From: Verrucomicrobiales bacterium
GTDB taxonomy: Bacteria > Verrucomicrobiota > Verrucomicrobiia > Verrucomicrobiales > DEV007
Direction of reading: 5' to 3'
DNA: 7,143 bases
NCBI GenBank assembly: GCA_007123695.1
Contig: SLGN01000471.1
Coordinates: forward strand, 1-7,143
Within the stretch, counting starts at the first letter, position 1. Every line of letters begins with the position of its first letter. This document shows positions 1 through 6,745 of the stretch, one piece after another. The position numbers and the translations under genes were made by a program. The notes under the pieces are model-generated. The model was not told the origin of the DNA and searched no databases. It saw nothing but the letters and a program-made list of their open reading frames with translations.

Positions 1-2
1 CC

Positions 3-710
3 CGCGCCGGGCACGCCGCCCCGCGCCGCCGCGCGAGGGCGAAGCAACCCGCTCCGGAGCCGCCCGCTCCGCCGCTGCCCGATGGCGTCCTCGCGCGGCT
101 CGACTTCGGCAGCGGCGCGGACTTGCCGGCCGGAGCCGAGGCTTTGGCCGGACAGTGGACCGTCGACGCCGCCACCAAGACCCTGCGGGCCGCCCCGACG
201 CCGCTGCTCGACGGGTGGTTGGAGTTCGGTCCCGAGATCCGGGAAAAGGGCGCCGCCATCGTCGCGTCGGGCCGCGCTCCGGGAGACAGCATTCAATCCC
301 GCATCGGCGTGGGCCTCTACGGAAAGAACGGATTCCAACTGCGGCTCGTCCCCGCGCAGGGACAGGTCGAGCTGGTGCGGCGCGGCGCGGTGCTGCTGCG
401 GCGACCTTTCGCGGGCGATCCGGCCCAGCTCCACTGGATGCGGCTCGCCGTGCGCGGCGCCGAAGGTCTCTGGATCGTGACAGGGCGGGTCTGGAGGGAT
501 TCCGGCGAGGACCTCGAGGAGGGCGGCGATGTCGTGCCGGGAGAGGACGACACCGGCCCCGATCTTTTCGAGCACGCCTTCCCTGCCGAGGATCTGCAGT
601 TTCCGCTCGCGGGCCGGTCGGTGCTTTTCGCCACGCCCTTCTCGGGCGAGCCGGTGGCCTTCGCCTCGGCCGAGGTGTTCCGCGAGGGCGATCCCCGGGG
701 CGAACTCTGA
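3..710 (+). CDS. 3' part of a secreted protein with LamG/concanavalin-like C-terminal domain (5' partial)
   Basis: The frame is open from the first bases of the window to a TGA at 708-710 and has no ATG or GTG before a TTG at 123, so the gene very probably starts outside the window. The visible part begins with an Arg/Ala-rich and then Pro-rich linker (KQPAPEPPAPPLPDG). After it comes a beta-rich domain with the pattern 'LDFGSG...GQWTVD...LLDGWLEFG', then 'IGVGLYGKNGFQLRLVP', 'ELVRRG', 'WMRLAVRG' and a closing 'GRSVLFATPFSGEPVAFASAEV'. This resembles the laminin-G/DUF1080-like sandwich found at the C-termini of PVC secreted proteins, some of them with PQQ-type beta-propellers; that match is from memory. 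No catalytic residues can be named. An acidic insert (EDLEEGGD...GEDD) sits in the second half. It lies just upstream of the heme protein gene on the same strand, so co-transcription is likely. The function of the whole protein is unknown because its main domain is outside the window. Confidence 0.7.
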   Translation, partial: RAGHAAPRRRARAKQPAPEPPAPPLPDGVLARLDFGSGADLPAGAEALAGQWTVDAATKTLRAAPTPLLDGWLEFGPEIREKGAAIVASGRAPGDSIQSRIGVGLYGKNGFQLRLVPAQGQVELVRRGAVLLRRPFAGDPAQLHWMRLAVRGAEGLWIVTGRVWRDSGEDLEEGGDVVPGEDDTGPDLFEHAFPAEDLQFPLAGRSVLFATPFSGEPVAFASAEVFREGDPRGEL

Positions 711-758
711 CCTGCACCGCGACGCTGGCGCACGGGGCGTTTCGTGCGACATTTTCCG

Positions 759-3700
759 ATGCGCACCGAGACGATCGTCTTCCTATCCCTCTCCCTCCTC
801 CTGCTCGCCCTCGCGGGGCCTGTCGCCGCGGAGGAGCCCTCCGCCGCGCCGCGCGGCGGCCATCCCGACCCCAAGGGGCTGTCCTTCACCAAATGGACAC
901 CCGGCTTCGAAGTGCCCGATCCCGTCGCCATCAGCTTCGACCCGCAGGGACGCGCCTACGTCACCCAGACGCAGCGGCGCAAGGCCAACGACCTCGACAT
1001 CCGCAACAACACCGACTGGATCCCCGACGACCTTTCCTTCGTCTCGGTCGAGGACAAGGAAACCTTCTACCGTGAGCAGTTCACCCCCGAGAACAGCGCC
1101 GCCAACGCCAAGCGGGTCGAGGACTTCACCGGAGACGGGATCCACGACATCCGCGACCTCGTCGCCCTGAGCGAACGCATCCACCTGATCGAGGACACCG
1201 ACGGCGACGGGTTCGCCGACTCGACCCGGATCTTCGCCGAGCAGCTCGACCACCTCGTCGGCGGCGTCGCCGGCGGCGTGCTCTGGCACGAGGGCGAAGT
1301 CTACGTCTGCCCGGTGCCCGAGCTGGTGAAATTCCGCGACCGCTCCGGCGACGGCATCGCCGACGAGAAGGAGGTCCTCGTCTCGGGCTTCGGCGTGCAT
1401 CTCGCCTACGCCGGGCACGACATGCACGGGCTCTCCCTCGGGCCCGACGGACGCATCTACTGGTCCATCGGCGACAAAGGCATCCGCGTGCAGACGCCCG
1501 AGGGACTCGACTACCGCTTTCCCCACCAGGGCGGACTGATGCGCTGCGAGCCCGACGGATCGAACTTCGAGGTCTACGCCCGCGGGCAGCGCAACATCCA
1601 GGAGATCTCCTTCGACCAATACGGAAACTTCTTCGGCGTGGACAACGACGCCGACTTCGCCGGGGAAAAGGAGCGATTCGTCCACATCGAGCAATACACC
1701 GACCTCGGCTGGCGCTCGCACTGGCAGTATCGGGGCAAGGCCTACAATCCCTGGGACGACGAAGCCATGCACCTGCCCCACCACGAGGGCCAGCAGCGCT
1801 GGTTCACGCCGCCTCTCGGACTCTACGAAAACGGACCGGCCGGCTTCAAGTTCAACCCCGGCACCGCCCTCGGGCCCGAGTATGAAGGCTACTTCTTCCT
1901 CACCAGCGCCCCGAGCGGCCAGCAGTGGGCCTTCCGCGCCGAGCCGCGCGGCGACGCCTTCGCCATGATCGACGATCACCAGATCGGCGACGGCATCCCG
2001 CTGGTCGGGCTCAACTTCGCCCCCGACGGAGCCCTCTACGGGGTCGATTGGGGCGGCGGGTATCCCCTCAACCAGAAGGGCGCGGTCTGGCGCATCGACG
2101 TGGCCGAGGAAAAACGCCACCCCCTGCGCGAGGAGACGCGCCGCCTCATCGCCGCCGACTTCGCTGAAGAGGGTTTGGTTCGGCTCTCGACCCTGTTGGG
2201 TCACGCCGACCAGAGGGTGCGGCTGAAGGCGCAGCTCGAAATGGCCCGGCGCGGCACCCTGACCGAGCTGCAATCCGTAGCTGCCGGAACCGAGTCCCCG
2301 CAGCTCGCCCGCATCCACGCGGTCTGGGGCATCGGCCAGTTGCTGCGCCGGGGCGAGGCCGACGACGAGATCCTCGCCTCCCTCTTCGGCGATCCCGACC
2401 CCGAGGTCCGCGCCCAGGCCGTCAAGACCGCGACCGATCGCCACGGGCGCCGCCTCGGGCTCGACATCGTGCCCGCGCCCGCGGGCGAGAGCCATGCCCT
2501 GACCGCCGCGCTTCTCCCCCTGCTGGAGGATCCCGAGCAGCGCGTCCGCCTCCAGGCCCTGCTCGGCCTCGGCCGCCTCGGCGACCCCGCCGCGACCGAC
2601 TCCGTGCTCGCCCTCCTTTCCCGCGACGATCACCACCCCGGCCTGACCTACCTGCGCCACGCCGGCGCCATCGCCCTCGCCGGGGCCGCGCCGACGGAGA
2701 GGCTCGCCGCCCTCGCCAAGCACGAATCCGCCCTCGTCCGCACCTGCGCCGCGCTCGCCCTCGGGCGGCGGGGCGACCCCGCCGCCGCCGCCTTCCTCGA
2801 CGATCTCGACCCCGTCATCGCCGCCGACGCCGCCATCGCCATCCACGACGACTGGGGCATCGCCGAGGCCCTGCCGCAGCTCGCCTTGCGGCTCGGAGGC
2901 CACCGCGACCACGCGCCCTTCACCCGGCGCGCCCTCAACGCCAACCACCGCCTCGGCACCCGCGAATCCGCCGCCCGCATTGTCGACTTCGTCGCCGACG
3001 GCGAGGCGGTCGCCCCCCTCCTCGAGGCCGGGCTCGAAGCCCTCGAGCAATGGACCGCCCCGCCCGCGCTCGACCTCGTCACCGGCCAGCACCGCCCCCT
3101 CGACGAGCGCGACCCCTCCGTCCTCGCCGACGCCCTCGGCACCCGGCTCGACGATCTTCTCACCGCCGCCTCCTCCCGCATCCGCTCCACCGCGATGGAC
3201 CTCGCCTCGGAGCTCGGACTGCCCATCGCCAACGAAACCCTGCTCGCCGTCTTCGAAAACGCCGAGGCCGAAGGACCGCTGCGCGCCTCCGCCCTGCGCT
3301 CCCTCGCCGCGCAGGAGTTCCCCGAGATCGCCTCCCTGGTCGAGCGGGCGAACCAGGACAAGGACTACGGGCTCAAGGTCGCGGCCCTCGACCTGCTCGC
3401 CGCCCTCGACCCGAAAGGGGCCTGCGACGAGGCGACGAGGCGCATCGGCGAGGAGCATCCCCACTTCGTCATACAGCACGCCATCCGCATCCTTCCCAAG
3501 ATCGGCGGCGGCAGCGAGGTCGAGAAGCTCTTCGCCGAACTCGAGGCCGGAAAGATCGATCCCCCCTACCGGCTCGACGTCTACGAGGCGGCCAAGGACC
3601 CCGCTCTCGCCGGGCGCTCCAAGCTCGCCGCCGCCCTCCTCTCGATGGAGAGCGCCTGGCAGACGACCGCCGCCGCCGACCCTCTCGCCCCCTACGAGTT

Positions 3701-4160
3701 CACCCTCGAGGGCGGCGACGCCGCGCGCGGCCGATCCCTCCTGCTCTCCCATCCCGCCGGACAATGCACCGCCTGCCACAAGATCGCCGACGGCCCCGGC
3801 AGCACCGTCGGCCCCAATCTCAAGGACATCGGGGCCAAGAAGGATCTGCGCTACCTGCTCGAGAGCCTTGTCGATCCCCAGGCCGTCATCGCCCCCGGCT
3901 ACGGCAACATTTCCCTCGTCCTCGCCGACGGCGGCAATCTCGCCGGCCAGTTCCGCGGGGAAAAGGACGGCAGGGTCCTCCTGCGCGACGCCGAAGGCAA
4001 GGACCACGCCGTACCCGCCGACAAGATCCGCGAGCGCAGCCCCGTGATCTCGACCATGCCCCCGATGGGCTACCTCCTGCAAAAAGACGAGATCCGCGAC
4101 CTGGTGGCGTTTCTGGCGAGCTTGAAAGGGAAGAAGCAGGTGGCGGAACAGACCCGTTGA
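759..4160 (+). CDS. PVC-type heme-binding CxxCH protein (dehydrogenase-like beta-propeller, HEAT repeats, cytochrome c-like domain)
   Basis: This 1133-residue exported protein is intact. Residues 1-24 form a signal peptide (MRTET, a long Leu-rich core, then PVAA before EE). Residues about 45-450 match the PVC 'putative membrane-bound dehydrogenase' beta-propeller. Two acidic DxDGD-like loops that may bind calcium are visible (DTDGDGFAD, D146-D154; DRSGDGIAD, D194-D202), along with HDMHG (H220, H223), 'GPDGRIYWSIGDKG' and 'FGVDNDADF'. Residues about 470-980 are alpha-helical HEAT/PBS-lyase-like repeats (such as DPEQRVRLQALLGLGRLGD). Residues about 983-1128 are the Pirellula/Verrucomicrobium-type heme domain, with CTACH (C1003, C1006, H1007) for covalent heme c and M1100 or M1103 in 'TMPPMG' as probable axial ligand. 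The family is abundant in PVC bacteria and thought to oxidise an unknown, perhaps sugar-like, substrate in the periplasm; the substrate cannot be read here. I prefer ATG 759 because it gives a compact signal peptide. GTG 744 is in frame with GGGG six bases upstream and is a real alternative. No clear Shine-Dalgarno precedes 759. Confidence 0.93.
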   Translation: MRTETIVFLSLSLLLLALAGPVAAEEPSAAPRGGHPDPKGLSFTKWTPGFEVPDPVAISFDPQGRAYVTQTQRRKANDLDIRNNTDWIPDDLSFVSVEDKETFYREQFTPENSAANAKRVEDFTGDGIHDIRDLVALSERIHLIEDTDGDGFADSTRIFAEQLDHLVGGVAGGVLWHEGEVYVCPVPELVKFRDRSGDGIADEKEVLVSGFGVHLAYAGHDMHGLSLGPDGRIYWSIGDKGIRVQTPEGLDYRFPHQGGLMRCEPDGSNFEVYARGQRNIQEISFDQYGNFFGVDNDADFAGEKERFVHIEQYTDLGWRSHWQYRGKAYNPWDDEAMHLPHHEGQQRWFTPPLGLYENGPAGFKFNPGTALGPEYEGYFFLTSAPSGQQWAFRAEPRGDAFAMIDDHQIGDGIPLVGLNFAPDGALYGVDWGGGYPLNQKGAVWRIDVAEEKRHPLREETRRLIAADFAEEGLVRLSTLLGHADQRVRLKAQLEMARRGTLTELQSVAAGTESPQLARIHAVWGIGQLLRRGEADDEILASLFGDPDPEVRAQAVKTATDRHGRRLGLDIVPAPAGESHALTAALLPLLEDPEQRVRLQALLGLGRLGDPAATDSVLALLSRDDHHPGLTYLRHAGAIALAGAAPTERLAALAKHESALVRTCAALALGRRGDPAAAAFLDDLDPVIAADAAIAIHDDWGIAEALPQLALRLGGHRDHAPFTRRALNANHRLGTRESAARIVDFVADGEAVAPLLEAGLEALEQWTAPPALDLVTGQHRPLDERDPSVLADALGTRLDDLLTAASSRIRSTAMDLASELGLPIANETLLAVFENAEAEGPLRASALRSLAAQEFPEIASLVERANQDKDYGLKVAALDLLAALDPKGACDEATRRIGEEHPHFVIQHAIRILPKIGGGSEVEKLFAELEAGKIDPPYRLDVYEAAKDPALAGRSKLAAALLSMESAWQTTAAADPLAPYEFTLEGGDAARGRSLLLSHPAGQCTACHKIADGPGSTVGPNLKDIGAKKDLRYLLESLVDPQAVIAPGYGNISLVLADGGNLAGQFRGEKDGRVLLRDAEGKDHAVPADKIRERSPVISTMPPMGYLLQKDEIRDLVAFLASLKGKKQVAEQTR

Positions 4161-4165
4161 AATGC

Positions 4166-4203
4166 GCTCCTGGTGCCACGGAGCGGGGATATTTCCGTCC
4201 CCG
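4166..4203 (+). terminator. Possible hairpin terminator after the heme-protein gene
   Basis: Two small inverted repeats follow the stop codon at 4160. The first pairs GCTCC (4166-4170) with GGAGC (4180-4184). The second pairs CGGGGA (4184-4189) with TCCCCG (4198-4203). They share base 4184, so they slightly compete. There is no U-tract, so a classical intrinsic terminator is not supported. The position directly after a long gene and before a convergent gene is the main argument. Confidence 0.25.
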
Positions 4204-4239
4204 TCTGTCGATGGAAGGTGACGGATACCGCACTGGAGT

Positions 4240-4263
4240 TTCACCACAGAGGGCACTGAGGGC
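4240..4263. repeat. Short CACCACAGAGG-type tandem repeat unit
   Basis: A TTCACCAC lead-in is followed by two imperfect 9-base units, ACAGAGGGC (4246-4254) and ACTGAGGGC (4255-4263), identical at 8 of 9 positions. From memory, CACCACAGAGGCACAGAG-like strings recur between genes in many PVC and other environmental genomes and give rise to spurious His/Arg-rich ORF calls. Only one short, partly degenerate copy is present here, so the assignment is tentative and no function is proposed. Confidence 0.35.
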
Positions 4264-4601
4264 TGCGAGCCGTAATCAACCTGTCCACGACCCTCGCGGG
4301 TCGGGGCGGCAGAAGCGTAGAGGATGCTCGCGGATGCGGGTCCTCCGCCCTTCGGACTGAAGCCCCGAGCAACCTTCCTCTTCTGACATGCGAGACCGAA
4401 AACGCCCAGGCGCGGGAGCGAAAGTGGCTCCGGCTCTTGCCCGACAGTCGGTTCGTGACGTCGAGGGGTTTGCCGAAGCGATCTTGCCGAGAAAGCTAGA
4501 CGGGGTGACTTTTATGAAAACGCGGATGTGAATCTTATTGAAATTCCATCGAGCGCGGTTTCATCGATGCCTTTCCCCGGCCCCGGCCGGGAGGGGGGCT
4601 G

Positions 4602-5672
4602 CTAGGGTTCCCCCGCCGGCGGTTCGGTGGCCTTCAGCATCTCCGGGCGGATGACGGCGGCGTAGTGGTGCCACTCCGTGCCGGGGCCGCAACGCACCCA
4701 CTCGCTCGCGGCTTGGGCCGCCTGGGAATTTGGGAGGTTCCGCCACGCATCGGACATGTCGGGATCAGGAGTGCCCAGGTCGGGGCGGGCGACGATCCGC
4801 AGCAGCTCCTCGCGGTCGGACGCGAGCCGCACCGCGTCGCGGCCGTCGCCGAGGTAACGGAAGTCGTCGACCGCGAAGGGAACGAAAACCGATCCGTCCG
4901 CGCTCTCGATGGAAAGGATGAAGCTCCGGTAGACGGCGGTCCCCCGCATTTTCACGAGGATGACGTCCCCGGCGGCGACTCTCAGGTCGCGGCTGCTCCC
5001 GAAGACGTATTTCGAACGGTTGTAGGCGGTGTTGCGCACGTTCACCCGGTTTCCGTTGTGCTCGATCTGGATGTCGCCCTTGCCTACGACGTGGATCCGG
5101 CCGTCGAAGGGCCTCTCGTTGAAGGCCCTCTTGGTTTCGCCGGCGAACCGGGGATCGGCGTCGAGCCCCTCCCTCGCCCGGCGGACTCTCAGCGCCTCCT
5201 CCGTCCTCCCGCTGCGGGTGAGGTCTCTCTCCAGCTCGGTCAATGCTGTCGCGTAGTGGCCCAGAAGCTCCGCTCTCGCCTTTGCCCCCCCGTTCCAGAG
5301 GCGTTCGCGCTCGCGTGCGTAGATCGCTTTGGCGCTGGCCAAGGCTTCGACTTCGGCGGGACGTTGCAGAAAGGCTTCGGTGTCGAAGTCGCGTCCGTCG
5401 CCAAAGGCGCCGATCTCGTTCCGGATCTCCAAGGTGGCGTCGAGATCGCCATCGGCGGTTTTCTGAGCGAGCATCCGCTCGAGCGCGGCGGAGAAGGAGG
5501 CGCTGAGATCCCAGATGGGCTGGTGGAGCCGGTCGTAGGCGGCGACGAACTTTTCCTCAAGCGACTCCATCGATCGCTCGTCGGCCCAAGCGGGAGAACC
5601 GCCGCCGAGGCCTCCGCAAAGCATCGATGCCGCAACGATCGCGAGGAGCGCACCATAGCGGCCCCGCCGCAT
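4602..5672 (-). CDS. Secreted protein of unknown function with helical N-terminal half and beta-rich C-terminal half
   Basis: With the start at ATG 5672 the product is 356 residues and begins MRRGRYG, then a hydrophobic core (ALLAIVAASML) and a signal-peptidase site SPAWA|DE after residue 30, so it is exported. Cys19 lies in the leader but its context (SML-C) is not a good lipobox. Residues about 32-172 are charged, probably coiled-coil helices with repeated patterns such as 'GDLDATLEIRNEI' and 'LTELERDLTRSGRTEEALRVR', a style common in PVC exported proteins. Residues about 189-275 look like a beta-sandwich (GRIHVVGKGDIQIEHNG, AAGDVILVKMRG, FVPFAVDDFRYL). The C-terminal tail has WVRCGPGTEWHHYAAVI. 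I do not recognise a named family and no catalytic centre is evident. An in-frame ATG at 5759 would add 29 Pro-rich residues and overlaps the TGA of the frame upstream as ATGA. I prefer 5672 because it places the basic n-region directly before the hydrophobic core. Neither start has a strong Shine-Dalgarno. Confidence 0.82.
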   Translation of the reverse strand: MRRGRYGALLAIVAASMLCGGLGGGSPAWADERSMESLEEKFVAAYDRLHQPIWDLSASFSAALERMLAQKTADGDLDATLEIRNEIGAFGDGRDFDTEAFLQRPAEVEALASAKAIYARERERLWNGGAKARAELLGHYATALTELERDLTRSGRTEEALRVRRAREGLDADPRFAGETKRAFNERPFDGRIHVVGKGDIQIEHNGNRVNVRNTAYNRSKYVFGSSRDLRVAAGDVILVKMRGTAVYRSFILSIESADGSVFVPFAVDDFRYLGDGRDAVRLASDREELLRIVARPDLGTPDPDMSDAWRNLPNSQAAQAASEWVRCGPGTEWHHYAAVIRPEMLKATEPPAGEP

Positions 5673-5820
5673 GGTCCCGGATGGCGTTCCGTCCTCGGCA
5701 ACTGGGGGAACTCGAACCGGAAAACGGGGCGGGGAGGGCAGAGGGGCGGAGGGATTCATCGCGTAAGGTCGATTGTACCGGGTCTGAAGTTCGGATCAAG
5801 CTCATGATGAAGGCGCAGAG

Positions 5821-6352
5821 TCAAGGCCCCCGGCGTTTCAGGGCTCGGAAAGCGAGGGTCACGCGATTCGGGTCGGCAAGTCCATGCTGGTTTTCGCGGT
5901 AAAGGAGGAAATGGGCCACCCATGGCTCGTCCCGGTTTCCAAACTCCGCTTTGATGAGAACAGGGAGGTCGTCGGGAAAGCGCCCTTCGTTGTCGTTGGC
6001 GTGGCTCAAGGCCATCATTGCGATCTGTCTGGCGTAATTCCAGTTTCTGGCGCCGTTGGTTCTGTTTTCCGTGAAGGGCTCTCCGCCCATCCACGCGATC
6101 TGATGGGCCAACCCGGCCACGGCCATCGCCGCGAGCGCGGCGGCAAGCAGAATCGATGCACTGGAGAGGCTCCAAGACCAGCGCCATGGCGAGGCGTCGG
6201 GTCTGGCCCAGCGACGCCAGCGCACCGCCAGAAAGTGAGGCCAAAAAGGCCATGACGAGCGAGGAGGCGATGCGGTGCGGAACAATCGTGATTTCGACGA
6301 AGTTCTGACGGAGAAGGATCGCCCAGCCGAAAAGAAGACAACCGATCGACGC
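5821..6352 (-). pseudogene. Frameshifted membrane protein with a pseudopilin-like 'ANDNEGRFP' segment
   Basis: Two frames together read like one protein. From about 6352 to 6172 one frame gives hydrophobic, membrane-like sequence (GCLLFGWAILL; IASSLVMAFLASLSGGALASLG; LAMALVLE). After that it becomes an Arg-rich shadow. From about 6171 the next frame takes over with another hydrophobic segment (ASILLAAALAAMAVAGLAHQ), then GARNWNYARQIAMMALSHANDNEGRFPDDL in pieces, ending at a TGA at 5821-5823. The 'A...YANDN.G.FPD.L' pattern is known from DUF1559/type II pseudopilin-like and related PVC exported proteins, which suggests a membrane-anchored protein with an extracytoplasmic C-terminus. A one-base change near 6165-6175 would join the two halves. 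The N-terminus merges into the transposase relic and has no convincing start, so this is probably truncated and frameshifted. A local sequencing error is the alternative for the frameshift. Confidence 0.5.
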
Positions 6353-6511
6353 GAAGACGGCCCCGTCGACGAACTCCGCGCTCCCCAGCACCGCCCCGTC
6401 GGAGAAATAGCGCACCCGATGCCGCAGCGCCTCGCCCAGGCTCATCTACCCGCCCGAGTTCACCACCGCCTCGTCCAGAGCCCGCCCCAGCCCCTCGCGA
6501 GCCAGCGCCGC
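6353..6511 (-). pseudogene. C-terminal relic of a REP-associated (IS200-like Y1) transposase, with in-frame TAG
   Basis: In a single frame the translation reads AREGLGRALDEAVVNSGG, then TAG (6448-6446), then MSLGEALRHRVRYFSDGAVLGS and AEFVDGAVF. The block 'SLGEALRHRVRYFSDGAVLGS.EFV..VF' is, from memory, the strongly conserved C-terminal motif of a REP-associated tyrosine transposase group common in PVC genomes. There it is preceded by 'GG' plus one residue and followed by a segment like '..R..FG..R..GAR'. TAG could come from CAG by one transition. The N-terminal HUH and Tyr catalytic part is absent upstream, and the expected tail after FVD..VF is not seen in any frame, so this is a fragment and cannot be active. 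A 40-bp palindrome lies about 120 bases upstream in the direction of the relic. Confidence 0.68.
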
Positions 6512-6634
6512 GCGCCGACGGTTCCTGCCCGACGAGGCGCACTGACGCCGATGGGCAAAGCGCCCCGCCAGCCCCGTCGGCACTGGGACCCGGCGCGGCT
6601 CGAATCGCCGCCCCGCAGCGAACGCGCCTCCCAT
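6512..6634. other. GC-rich spacer, nothing supported
   Basis: Between the transposase relic and the palindrome, frames on both strands are Arg/Ala/Pro-rich and look like shadows. I could not extend the transposase match upstream in any - strand frame. Confidence 0.4.
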
Positions 6635-6674
6635 CGCCCCGATTCTTGACGCGGCCGCGTCAAGGATCGGGGCG
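6635..6674. repeat. 40-bp near-perfect palindrome (REP-like hairpin)
   Basis: The 20-base core CTTGACGCGGCCGCGTCAAG (6645-6664) is a perfect palindrome containing GCGGCCGC. Outside it lies one non-complementary pair (T6644/G6665, which could wobble-pair in a + strand transcript), then nine further complementary pairs (CGCCCCGAT, 6635-6643, with ATCGGGGCG, 6666-6674). Each strand could form a long stem, and in DNA a cruciform. It sits 72 bases downstream of the Sel1 relic's stop and upstream of the transposase relic. There is no U-tract on either side, so it may be a REP-like element, a factor-assisted terminator for the former Sel1 gene, or a protein-binding site. The symmetry is read directly; the role is inferred. 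Confidence 0.75.
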
Positions 6675-6745
6675 GCATCTGCCTTTTGGATTCCGCCAAG
6701 CGCGGAGCACCTCCGCTTTCGAGAAGCACCATCAAAAACCAAATT

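Larger units (their letters stand above)
4161..4601. other. Intergenic stretch between convergent genes, no supported gene
   Basis: About 440 bp separate the stop of the heme-protein gene from the stop of the - strand gene. The open frames crossing it are tails of antisense or shifted frames of the neighbours and show no protein-like composition. It contains the hairpins at 4166-4203, a 6-bp-stem hairpin with a 4-base loop at 4288-4303 (CGACCC/GGGTCG), a CACCACAGAGG-type repeat unit at 4240-4263, an AT-rich patch at about 4508-4550, and a GC-rich self-complementary stretch at about 4574-4592 just after the - strand stop. Since both flanking genes end here, no promoter is expected. Confidence 0.6.

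Noticed and set aside
51..60. Perfect 10-bp palindrome GCTCCGGAGC
   Set aside because: Inside the partial coding region, short, and expected by chance in such GC-rich sequence.
783..4256. 1157-codon ORF on the - strand
   Set aside because: It mirrors the heme-protein gene codon for codon, is Gly/Val/Glu-rich without domain structure, and the + strand product has clear signal peptide, HEAT and heme motifs.
2980..4360. Long + strand frames rich in Ser/Pro/Arg over the heme-protein gene
   Set aside because: Shifted-frame shadows typical of GC-rich coding DNA, overlapping an intact gene with recognised domains.
4574..4592. GC-rich self-complementary stretch after the - strand stop as a terminator
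   Set aside because: CCGG/GGCC repeats allow several weak, tight-loop foldings, and there is no U-tract in the - strand direction.
4665..5807. 380-codon ORF on the + strand
   Set aside because: Codon-aligned antisense of the secreted-protein gene; the - strand reading has the signal peptide and protein-like helices.
5903..5912. AAAGGAGGAAATG, a good-looking Shine-Dalgarno on the + strand
   Set aside because: The + strand frame there is antisense to the - strand relic and lacks protein-like character; the match is to sequence coding the 'FLLYREN' part on the other strand.
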